In this document: positions 1 to 4,539 of the stretch, piece after piece | Position numbering within the stretch: position 1 is the first letter of the stretch | Layout of the letters: the number at the start of each line of letters is the position of its first letter | Assembly (NCBI GenBank): GCA_903944295.1 | Contig: CAJARA010000116.1 | Span: 1-5,408, forward strand | Length of the DNA stretch: 5,408 nucleotides | Direction: 5' to 3' | DNA from: an uncultured Chloroflexota bacterium | GTDB lineage: Bacteria; Chloroflexota; Limnocylindria; Limnocylindrales; Limnocylindraceae | Program-made: the position numbers and the translations under genes | The notes under the pieces: model-generated | What the model was told of the DNA's origin: nothing | Seen by the model: only the letters and a program-made list of their open reading frames with translations | Database searches by the model: none

Positions 1-263
1 AGTCCGTCGATCGTCCAATCTTTGAACCCAGCGACGCCAAGGGCGCAGCCGTCGCAGACCCCCTTACTGAGGATGCGCCAGGCGTAGCGAAGATTGCCGC
101 GGTTCTCCCAGATCGTGCGCAGCGTCTCCGTGACGTGATTCGGCTTCTGCAGGCCGAACCCGTTCGGGCGCCAACTGACGAAGAGGGATGGCTTGGGGAG
201 CCACGACCCTCCGTAGCGCTTGCGTGGTGCGGGGGGCTGCACGGGTGTGGGGGTGGCACTCAT
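1..263 (-). CDS. FdhF/YdeP-family molybdopterin oxidoreductase, N-terminal part (runs off left edge)
   Basis: This is the first 87 codons of a minus-strand gene whose 3' end lies outside the window. The frame is open with no stop from the ATG at 263 to base 1. After a Pro-rich start it reads KPNHVTETLRTIWENRGN (residues 40-57) and then a Cys-x-x-Cys (C70, C73) in the stretch GVCDGCALGVAGFKDWTIDG. This looks like the N-terminus of the FdhF/YdeP group of formate dehydrogenase alpha-like oxidoreductases, which bind bis-MGD molybdenum and usually an Fe-S cluster through N-terminal cysteines. Members are generally over 700 residues, so about 10% is visible. The true substrate is unknown for many of them, so 'formate dehydrogenase' should be used with care. 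The presence of fdhD in the same window supports a molybdenum enzyme needing cofactor sulfuration. No clear Shine-Dalgarno precedes the ATG, so leaderless translation is possible. Confidence 0.8.
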   Translation of the reverse strand, partial: MSATPTPVQPPAPRKRYGGSWLPKPSLFVSWRPNGFGLQKPNHVTETLRTIWENRGNLRYAWRILSKGVCDGCALGVAGFKDWTIDG

Positions 264-285
264 AGGGCGAGTCTAGCGGCGCGCC
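264..285 (-). promoter_or_regulatory. Start-proximal region of the molybdopterin oxidoreductase: TAGACT -10-like box and CGCCGCTAG block
   Basis: On the minus strand TAGACT (270-275) fits the TANNNT -10 pattern and ends 6 nt before the ATG. That would place the transcription start at or next to the start codon, and there is no ribosome binding site between them. The upstream block CGCCGCTAG (273-281) is repeated at exactly the same distance from the fdhD start. No convincing -35 hexamer is visible. A leaderless promoter is an inference. Confidence 0.35.
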
Positions 286-313
286 GAAGCGAGCGGCGGG
301 TGGCGCGGGGGGG

Positions 314-319
314 TACGAT
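314..319 (+). promoter_or_regulatory. Candidate -10 box for the purA-purB operon
   Basis: TACGAT matches the TANNNT -10 pattern 53 bp upstream of the purA ATG, inside the 109-bp divergent spacer. Transcription would begin near 326, leaving a leader of about 47 nt that begins at the stem-loop at 326-342. No good -35 is visible in the GC-rich stretch upstream, so this is a weak call. Confidence 0.35.
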
Positions 320-325
320 CCGCGC

Positions 326-342
326 GCCGAGATCTCCTCGGC
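326..342 (+). other. Stem-loop at the predicted 5' end of the purA leader
   Basis: GCCGAG (326-331) pairs perfectly with CTCGGC (337-342) around a 5-nt ATCTC loop. It is followed by the 8-bp palindrome TCGTACGA (343-350). If transcription starts about 7 nt after the TACGAT box, the stem would sit at the very 5' end of the mRNA. A stabilising role is an inference; a protein-binding site in the DNA is equally possible. Confidence 0.35.
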
Positions 343-361
343 TCGTACGACCGCCCAGTGA

Positions 362-367
362 AAGGGG
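362..367 (+). promoter_or_regulatory. purA ribosome binding site (decides the start)
   Basis: AAGGGG lies 5 nt upstream of the ATG at 373. It supports that ATG over an in-frame GTG at 358, which would add five residues and put the binding site inside the coding region. Confidence 0.6.
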
Positions 368-372
368 TTCAG

Positions 373-1686
373 ATGCCTGCCAGCGTGATCGTCGGCCTGC
401 AGTGGGGCGACGAGGGGAAGGGGAAGACGACCGACTTCCTCGCCGAGCAGGTTGCGATGGTCGTTCGCTATCAGGGCGGCGATAACGCCGGGCACACGAT
501 CGTCATCGGCGAAGACACCTTCAAGCTCCACCTTGTCCCGAGCGGCGTCCTCTATGGCCACATCACGCCGGTCATTGGGCCGGGGGTGGTGGTGAATCCG
601 GCAACGCTACTGCGCGAGTTCGACGAACTCACCGCGCGTGGTATTGATGTCTCTCATGTGCGCGTCAGCCACGCCGCGTCACTGATCCTGCCGTTTCACG
701 TGGCACTCGATAAGGCGCGTGAGGCGGCACTCGCTGGCGCAAAGGTTGGTACCACCGGACGCGGGATTGGACCCGCGTATGAGGATCGCGCCGCGCGCAC
801 CGGCCTCCGCGTTGAAGACCTTATTGACCCCGCCTCCACTGCAACGCGACTTGCGCGCGCACTCCCAGAGAAGCGTGCACTGCTGAAGGCGCTCAACGCC
901 GAAGATGCCGCAGCGGTTGACGCCGATGCGATCGCGAAGCAGATCGCCGCATGGGGTGAGCGACTCCGCCCACATATTGCAGATACCACCGATCTTGTGC
1001 AGCGCGCACTCGCCGCAGGTGAACACCTCCTCTTTGAAGGCGCACAAGGGACGCTCCTTGATTTGAGCCACGGCTCGTATCCGTACGTGACCTCATCGCA
1101 TCCGATCGCTGGCGGCGCCGCTACGGGTGGTGGCATTGCGCCGATGCAGATTGATGAAGTGATGGGCGTGATGAAGGCATATGCCACGCGCGTTGGATCT
1201 GGACCGTTTGTCACTGAGCTCACAGACGCGATCGGTGAGCGCATCGCCACAACCGGTCACGAGGTTGGTACCACCACCGGTCGACGTCGACGCGTTGGCT
1301 GGAACGATGCGCTGCCGCTCCGCTACGCAGTGCAGCTGAATGGCGTCTCCAGCATCATGCTCAACAAGCTCGACGTGCTCTCTGGAATCCCAGAGATCCT
1401 GCTCTGTGTTGCCTACGAAATTGACGGTAAGCGCGTGGAGCGTTGGCCTTCGTCTACCGCTGAGATGGAACGCGCAACGCCAATCTACGAGCGTTTCCCT
1501 GGATGGAGCGAACCGATCCACCAAGTGCGCGCACTCGCCGACCTCCCAGAGAACGCGCGTCGCTACGTCACGGCACTTGAAGAGATTGCCGGTGCGCCGA
1601 TCGTCCTCCTCTCTGTTGGCCCTGAGCGGACGCAGACGATTGAACGCGCCTGGCGACCGATGCGCCGCGCAACGAAGCGCGGCTAA
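373..1686 (+). CDS. purA: Adenylosuccinate synthetase
   Basis: Cytoplasmic enzyme joining IMP and aspartate with GTP hydrolysis to give adenylosuccinate, the first committed step from IMP to AMP. The 437-residue product has the family's usual length. Visible landmarks are the GTP/IMP loop GLQWGDEGKGK at 8-18 with catalytic D13, GGDNAGHT with catalytic H41, GTTGRGIGPAYEDRAARTG at 126-144, FEGAQG at 221-226, the aspartate-binding loop TTTGRRRRVGW at 300-310, the guanine-specificity motif NKLD at 331-334, and SVGPER at 414-419. D13 and H41 fall at the positions known from E. coli PurA. The ATG at 373 is chosen because MPASVIVG matches the family N-terminus and AAGGGG sits just upstream. purB follows after 11 bp, so the two are almost certainly co-transcribed. 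The aspartate loop has four arginines in a row where many homologues read RPRR; no essential residue looks lost. Confidence 0.97.
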   Translation: MPASVIVGLQWGDEGKGKTTDFLAEQVAMVVRYQGGDNAGHTIVIGEDTFKLHLVPSGVLYGHITPVIGPGVVVNPATLLREFDELTARGIDVSHVRVSHAASLILPFHVALDKAREAALAGAKVGTTGRGIGPAYEDRAARTGLRVEDLIDPASTATRLARALPEKRALLKALNAEDAAAVDADAIAKQIAAWGERLRPHIADTTDLVQRALAAGEHLLFEGAQGTLLDLSHGSYPYVTSSHPIAGGAATGGGIAPMQIDEVMGVMKAYATRVGSGPFVTELTDAIGERIATTGHEVGTTTGRRRRVGWNDALPLRYAVQLNGVSSIMLNKLDVLSGIPEILLCVAYEIDGKRVERWPSSTAEMERATPIYERFPGWSEPIHQVRALADLPENARRYVTALEEIAGAPIVLLSVGPERTQTIERAWRPMRRATKRG

Positions 1687-1690
1687 GGGG
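1685..1690 (+). promoter_or_regulatory. purB ribosome binding site overlapping the purA stop
   Basis: AAGGGG begins inside the purA TAA codon (1684-1686) and lies 7 nt before the purB ATG. This layout lets ribosomes finishing purA restart on purB, so it suggests translational coupling. The same AAGGGG precedes purA. Confidence 0.6.
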
Positions 1691-1697
1691 TGACGAG

Positions 1698-3005
1698 ATG
1701 ATTGAGCGCTACACACGCCCAGAGATGGGCGCCGTCTGGAGTGAGGCGGCCCGCTGGGAGGCGGCGCTCCGTGTAGAGATCGCGGTTGCCCAGGCGCAGG
1801 CGAAGCGCGGGGACATCCCCGCCGCTGCGGCGCAGGCGATCGCAACGCGCGGCAAGGTCAACCTTCCGCGCATCGCAGAGCTTGAGGCGACGCTCGATCA
1901 CGACACGCTCGCCTTCGTGAACGCCGTTGCAGAGTCAATCGGCGCTGAGGGGCGCTACCTCCACTTCGGCCTCACCAGTAGTGATGTGATTGACACGGCA
2001 CTCGCGCTGCAGTTGCGTGCTGCGAGTGATCTGATCCTCACCGAACTCGACGCGCTGATCGTTGTCATCATCCGTCGCGCCCGCGAGGAGCGCGACACCG
2101 TGATGGCGGGTCGCACCCACTCCGTGCACGCCGAGCCGATGACGCTCGGCGCCAAGCTCGCCGGCTGGGCCTTTGAGGCGGCGCGTGACCGCGAGCGCCT
2201 CGCCACGGCTGCGGACGAGGTGGCGACCGGGAAGATCTCAGGGCCGGTTGGGACCTACAGCCAGATCAGCCCGCAGATTGAGCGTGAGGCGCTCGCCGCG
2301 CTGAAGCTGCGCGTGGATCCTGTGAGCACGCAGGTTGTCCAGCGTGATCGGCATGCGGCGCTCGTTGCCGCAATCGCGATCACGGGCGGCACGCTCGAAC
2401 GTTTCGCAACCGAGATTCGCAACCTGCAACACAGCGAGATTGATGAGTTGCGTGAGCCCTTCCGCGCCGGTCAGGCGGGGAGCTCCGCCATGCCACAGAA
2501 GCGCAACCCGGTGAAGAGCGAACGGATCGCAGGCTTCGCGCGACTCTTGCGGGGATACGCCGCCGTTGCCATGGAGAACCAGGCGCTCTGGCATGAACGC
2601 GACATGAGCCACAGTTCTGCAGAGCGTATCATCCTGCCCGATGCCACCACGCTGCTGCACTACGCGCTCGTCTCCATGCGCGGCATCATTGATAAAATGG
2701 AGGTGAACCGCGACGCCATGCGTCGCAACCTCGACGCCGGTTTTGGCCTCCACGCCGCATCACGCCTCCTTACGGCACTGATCAACGCGGGTGCTGCGCG
2801 CGAAGCCGCATACACGCTGGTGCAGCGAGCCTCATCGGCTGCGCGCGAGAAGAGGATCAGCCTATATCAGGTTGCTGTAGCAACTCCTGAAATTGCAGAC
2901 GCACTCAGTGCTGAAGCACTTACCGCTGCGCTTGACGAGCGCGCCGCCATCGCCAACTGCGGACTCCTGGTTGATCGACTAAAGGAGATCGAGCGCGCAG
3001 GTTAA
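1698..3005 (+). CDS. purB: Adenylosuccinate lyase
   Basis: Cytoplasmic lyase of the fumarase/aspartase superfamily. It removes fumarate from adenylosuccinate to give AMP, and from SAICAR to give AICAR, so it acts twice in purine synthesis. At 435 residues it matches the short Bacillus-type enzyme. Family landmarks are LDHDTLAF with H68, YLHFGLTSSDV with H89, GRTHSVHAEPMT with H141, and the signature loop GSSAMPQKRNP at 261-271 carrying the catalytic serine and lysine. H68, H89 and H141 coincide with the active-site histidines numbered the same way in B. subtilis PurB. It works as a homotetramer in known members, with active sites built from three subunits. The gene is the second of the purA-purB pair. 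Its TAA shares the TTAA at 3002-3005 with the stop of the convergent fdhD, so there is no room for a terminator after the stop outside fdhD. Confidence 0.97.
   Translation: MIERYTRPEMGAVWSEAARWEAALRVEIAVAQAQAKRGDIPAAAAQAIATRGKVNLPRIAELEATLDHDTLAFVNAVAESIGAEGRYLHFGLTSSDVIDTALALQLRAASDLILTELDALIVVIIRRAREERDTVMAGRTHSVHAEPMTLGAKLAGWAFEAARDRERLATAADEVATGKISGPVGTYSQISPQIEREALAALKLRVDPVSTQVVQRDRHAALVAAIAITGGTLERFATEIRNLQHSEIDELREPFRAGQAGSSAMPQKRNPVKSERIAGFARLLRGYAAVAMENQALWHERDMSHSSAERIILPDATTLLHYALVSMRGIIDKMEVNRDAMRRNLDAGFGLHAASRLLTALINAGAAREAAYTLVQRASSAAREKRISLYQVAVATPEIADALSAEALTAALDERAAIANCGLLVDRLKEIERAG
2870..2920 (+). repeat. Two small inverted repeats near the purB 3' end
   Basis: GTTGC-tgta-GCAAC (2871-2884, extended by a G-U pair) and AGTGCT-ga-AGCACT (2907-2920) lie 22 bp apart inside the last 140 bp of purB. 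A third weak stem, ACACC-ctgttc-GGTGT (3015-3030), lies just past the stop, inside the fdhD 3' end. None is followed by a T-run. They could slow or end convergent transcription, or may be chance. Confidence 0.25.
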
Positions 3006-3853
3006 GACTGCACAACACCCTGTTCGGTGTAGACGTTAAACGAGCGCTCGCGCAGGAATCCAATCAAGCAGATGCCGAGGCGTTCCGCCGTCTCCACTGC
3101 GAGCGATGATGGCGCGCCAACACAGGCGATAGCGGCGAACCCTGCGGCCGCCGCCTTCTGTACAAGTTCAAACGAGCAGCGTCCAGAAAGCAGCAAGAGT
3201 GAACTCGCCAACGGGAGCGCGCCGCGAAGCGCCGCTTCGCCAATCAGCTTATCTACTGCGTTGTGCCGCCCAACATCTTCGCGAACGGTTGTGATGCTCA
3301 GCGATCCATCAGCGGCAACGCTCACAGCAGCTGCGGCATGGAGTCCGCCAGTGCTCTCAAAGAGATCCTGTGCGGCGCGCAGTTGATCTGGTAGCTGCAG
3401 GAGCGAGGCGCCGCTGATTCGCGCAATCTTCTCAACGCGACCGAGACGCTGCACTACGTCGTCGAGTGATGCCTTCCCGCAGATGCCGCACGACGCGGTT
3501 GCAACGGTGGTTCGGGCTGGGATGCGCGCGGCGTCAAACGAAGTGCGGAGGCGTACAAGGATGTGATTCTCTGGTTGCGACGTGTGCAGCGGATCGCCGA
3601 AGCTGACGCGCAGCACATCACTCGGAGCAATGAGCGTCTCACTGACAAGGAATCCAACGGCGAGCTCTTCGTCGTTTCCTGGCGTGCGCATCGTTACGGC
3701 AACTTCTATTTGCTGTTGATCCGGCCCGGCAACAGAGATCTGCGCCGGCTCTTCGCCGATCAGGAGGTCGTCGCGTTCGGTAGCTACGCCGTCACGCCAC
3801 GTGGTGACGCGTTGGGTGGATGTGCGTCGGCGCGGATCGGGTGGTGCGCTCAT
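3002..3853 (-). CDS. fdhD: FdhD, sulfurtransferase for formate dehydrogenase activation
   Basis: Cytoplasmic accessory protein. In E. coli, FdhD takes sulfur from the cysteine desulfurase IscS and hands it to the bis-MGD molybdenum of formate dehydrogenases, without which they are inactive. The 283-residue product has the usual length. It shows the redox-active CGICG motif with C122 and C125, TGGLHAAA at 168-175, the strongly conserved VREDVGRHNAVDKLIG at 190-205, SGRCSFELVQKAAAAG at 223-238, and a typical C-terminus (GAPSSLAVETAERLG, then FNVYT). C226 in SGRCSFE occupies a position that is often Ala or Thr. The ATG at 3853 gives the normal N-terminal length, and AGGA lies 8 nt upstream. It probably serves the molybdopterin oxidoreductase at the left edge, which is on the same strand beyond purAB. 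A hairpin and a -10-like box separate it from the upstream zinc-ribbon gene, so it may have its own promoter. Confidence 0.95.
   Translation of the reverse strand: MSAPPDPRRRTSTQRVTTWRDGVATERDDLLIGEEPAQISVAGPDQQQIEVAVTMRTPGNDEELAVGFLVSETLIAPSDVLRVSFGDPLHTSQPENHILVRLRTSFDAARIPARTTVATASCGICGKASLDDVVQRLGRVEKIARISGASLLQLPDQLRAAQDLFESTGGLHAAAAVSVAADGSLSITTVREDVGRHNAVDKLIGEAALRGALPLASSLLLLSGRCSFELVQKAAAAGFAAIACVGAPSSLAVETAERLGICLIGFLRERSFNVYTEQGVVQS
3224..3240. repeat. 7-bp inverted repeat inside fdhD
   Basis: GCGAAGC (3224-3230) and GCTTCGC (3234-3240) are perfect inverted copies around a 3-bp GCC centre. It lies within codons for GEAALRG of FdhD. Probably a by-product of GC-rich codon choice, though the stem would be stable in the mRNA. 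Confidence 0.3.
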
Positions 3854-3875
3854 CTCGTGATCCTAGCGGCGACAG
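3854..3875 (-). promoter_or_regulatory. fdhD start region: CGCCGCTAG block, TAGGAT -10-like box or Shine-Dalgarno
   Basis: On the minus strand TAGGAT (3860-3865) ends 6 nt before the ATG. It can be read as a TANNNT -10 box of a leaderless promoter or, through its AGGA, as a ribosome binding site. The block CGCCGCTAG (3863-3871) is identical in sequence and distance to the one before the oxidoreductase gene at 263. No clear -35 hexamer is visible. Confidence 0.4.
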
Positions 3876-3893
3876 AAGGTGAGGGGATAGCGA

Positions 3894-3923
3894 ACGGCCG
3901 GGGCCCCGAAGGGTCCCGGCCGT
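3894..3923 (-). terminator. Stable UUCG-loop hairpin after the zinc-ribbon gene
   Basis: A 13-position inverted repeat (3894-3906 against 3911-3923) encloses the tetraloop CGAA. On the minus strand this reads ACCC-TTCG-GGG, the very stable C(UUCG)G loop, which points to a minus-strand RNA. In that strand one A-C mismatch interrupts the stem; on the plus strand it would be a G-U pair. It starts 24 nt past the zinc-ribbon stop. No T-run follows, so it may work as a transcript end-protector or a weak terminator rather than a classic intrinsic one. Confidence 0.55.
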
Positions 3924-3947
3924 CCGGAAACTACGAAACTCGAAAGC

Positions 3948-4310
3948 TCAGCGCGCTGGGCGTCGGCTTGCGAAGCAGGTGTCGCAGTAGACCGGCTTGC
4001 CGCTCGTTGGCAGGAAGGGGACCATGGTCTCCTTACCGCAGTCTGAGCAGGTCGTCGGGTGCATCTCGCGTGGTCCACGTGGAGCTCGCGGGGCGCCGTA
4101 GCCACCCGCGCTATAGCTGCCACCGCCGGTGTAGCCGCCGAAGCCGCCACCCGCCGAACCACCCTCGCGCTGCGCCTTGCGGGCATTGCGGCATGGTGTG
4201 CAGCGCTTTGGCTCCGTGAAGCCACGCTCGCTGTAGAACTCCTGGTCTCGTGCTGTGAACACGAATTCCTGGCTGCAATCCATGCAGACCAGATTCTTGT
4301 CTGTGAACAT
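3948..4310 (-). CDS. Small double zinc-ribbon protein with CxxC-x17-CxxC domain
   Basis: A 120-residue protein with two cysteine modules. The first, at residues 1-50, is MFTDKNLVCMDCSQEFVFTA, then GFTEPKRCTPCRNARK. Its pairs C9/C12 and C37/C40 match the small 'probable zinc-ribbon' family that opens with a D-K-x-L-x-C-x-D-C pattern. The second, at 88-112, is CSDC-x17-CDTC, the CxxC-x17-CxxC type with exactly 17 residues between the pairs. Each module has four cysteines, enough for one zinc. Between them (50-82) is a low-complexity linker rich in Gly, Tyr and Ser that ends with Arg-Gly/Pro repeats. The function is not known; nucleic-acid binding is an inference from the basic, zinc-ribbon character. 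The ATG at 4310 is preferred over one 141 bp upstream because it matches the family N-terminus and AGGAGA lies 7 nt before it. The gene appears monocistronic, followed by a stable hairpin. Confidence 0.9.
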   Translation of the reverse strand: MFTDKNLVCMDCSQEFVFTARDQEFYSERGFTEPKRCTPCRNARKAQREGGSAGGGFGGYTGGGSYSAGGYGAPRAPRGPREMHPTTCSDCGKETMVPFLPTSGKPVYCDTCFASRRPAR

Positions 4311-4317
4311 TCCGTTC

Positions 4318-4323
4318 TCTCCT
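4318..4323 (-). promoter_or_regulatory. Ribosome binding site of the zinc-ribbon gene (decides the start)
   Basis: AGGAGA on the minus strand, 7 nt from the ATG at 4310, is the best such site among the minus-strand genes. It fixes the start here rather than at an in-frame ATG at 4451. Confidence 0.7.
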
Positions 4324-4371
4324 AGTGTTGGCTCGCCTCGTGTTCCGAAGGTGGTCTCGCGAGCCCTAGTG
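4321..4371. repeat. Nested direct and inverted repeats upstream of the zinc-ribbon gene
   Basis: CCTAGTG occurs twice as a direct repeat (4321-4327 and 4365-4371). Between the copies lies a 7-bp inverted repeat, GGCTCGC (4330-4336) and GCGAGCC (4359-4365), 22 bp apart. The arrangement sits 11 to 61 bp before the start codon, where a repressor or activator of the zinc-ribbon gene could bind. It could also fold as a leader stem-loop. No known regulator site was recognised. Confidence 0.35.
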
Positions 4372-4479
4372 GGAACGGTTGACTGATCTCGGTCGCGTGC
4401 GTGCGTTCTTTGCCGCCCGAAGTCCGGGCCAGCAGAAGAAGCATACGGCATCCCGCCCCATCCCGATAGGGGGCTGCCC

Positions 4480-4485
4480 TACACT
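4480..4485 (+). promoter_or_regulatory. Candidate -10 box for the aquaporin gene, overlapped by an inverted repeat
   Basis: TACACT fits the TANNNT pattern 54 bp upstream of the aquaporin ATG. The inverted repeat TAGGG-ggctg-CCCTA (4467-4481) overlaps its first two bases and is a possible operator. No good -35 is visible. The rest of the 229-bp divergent spacer holds a short GC stem, GCCCG-aagtc-(c)GGGC, around 4415-4429, and no further gene that I can support. Confidence 0.35.
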
Positions 4486-4495
4486 CTCCCCCTAA

Positions 4496-4513
4496 GGAGG
4501 CTGAGCCGCCTCC
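4496..4513 (+). other. Leader hairpin burying a strong Shine-Dalgarno-like sequence before the aquaporin gene
   Basis: AAGGAGG (4494-4500) is a near-perfect ribosome binding sequence, but no ATG, GTG or TTG follows at a usable distance. Its GGAGG lies in a perfect 6-bp stem, GGAGGC (4496-4501) with GCCTCC (4508-4513), loop TGAGCC. The CCTCC arm could instead pair over 4 bp with GAGG or GGAG of the aquaporin's own binding site at 4523-4528. A regulatory switch is only a possibility. Confidence 0.35.
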
Positions 4514-4522
4514 ACCAACCGT

Positions 4523-4528
4523 GAGGAG
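4523..4528 (+). promoter_or_regulatory. Aquaporin ribosome binding site with long spacing
   Basis: GAGGAG lies 11 nt before the ATG at 4540, a little longer than the usual 5-9 nt. No better in-frame start is available nearby, so the ATG stands. The intervening bases are almost all A and C, so they should be unstructured. Confidence 0.55.
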
Positions 4529-4539
4529 ACCCCCAACCC

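Noticed and set aside
358..372. GTG at 358 as the purA start
   Set aside because: The extra five residues are not family-like and would bury the AAGGGG site in coding sequence; the ATG at 373 fits better.
743..1275. A 14-bp exact repeat AGGTTGGTACCACC at 743-756 and 1262-1275
   Set aside because: Both copies encode Val-Gly-Thr-Thr in two separate conserved loops of PurA (GTTGRG and GTTTGR). Shared amino acids and codons explain it.
679..1845. Long open frames on the minus strand opposite purA and the start of purB
   Set aside because: They resemble no family, have no ribosome binding sites, and lie over well-supported purA and purB. Such frames are common opposite high-GC genes.
4379..4407. 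TTGACT at 4379-4384 as a -35 box for the aquaporin
   Set aside because: The hexamer 17 bp downstream is TGCGTT, a poor -10, and the distance to the gene would be about 130 bp.
4311..4451. N-terminal extension of the zinc-ribbon protein from an ATG at 4451
   Set aside because: The added 47 residues are not family-like, cross the repeat-rich spacer, and lack a ribosome binding site; AGGAGA before 4310 marks the start.
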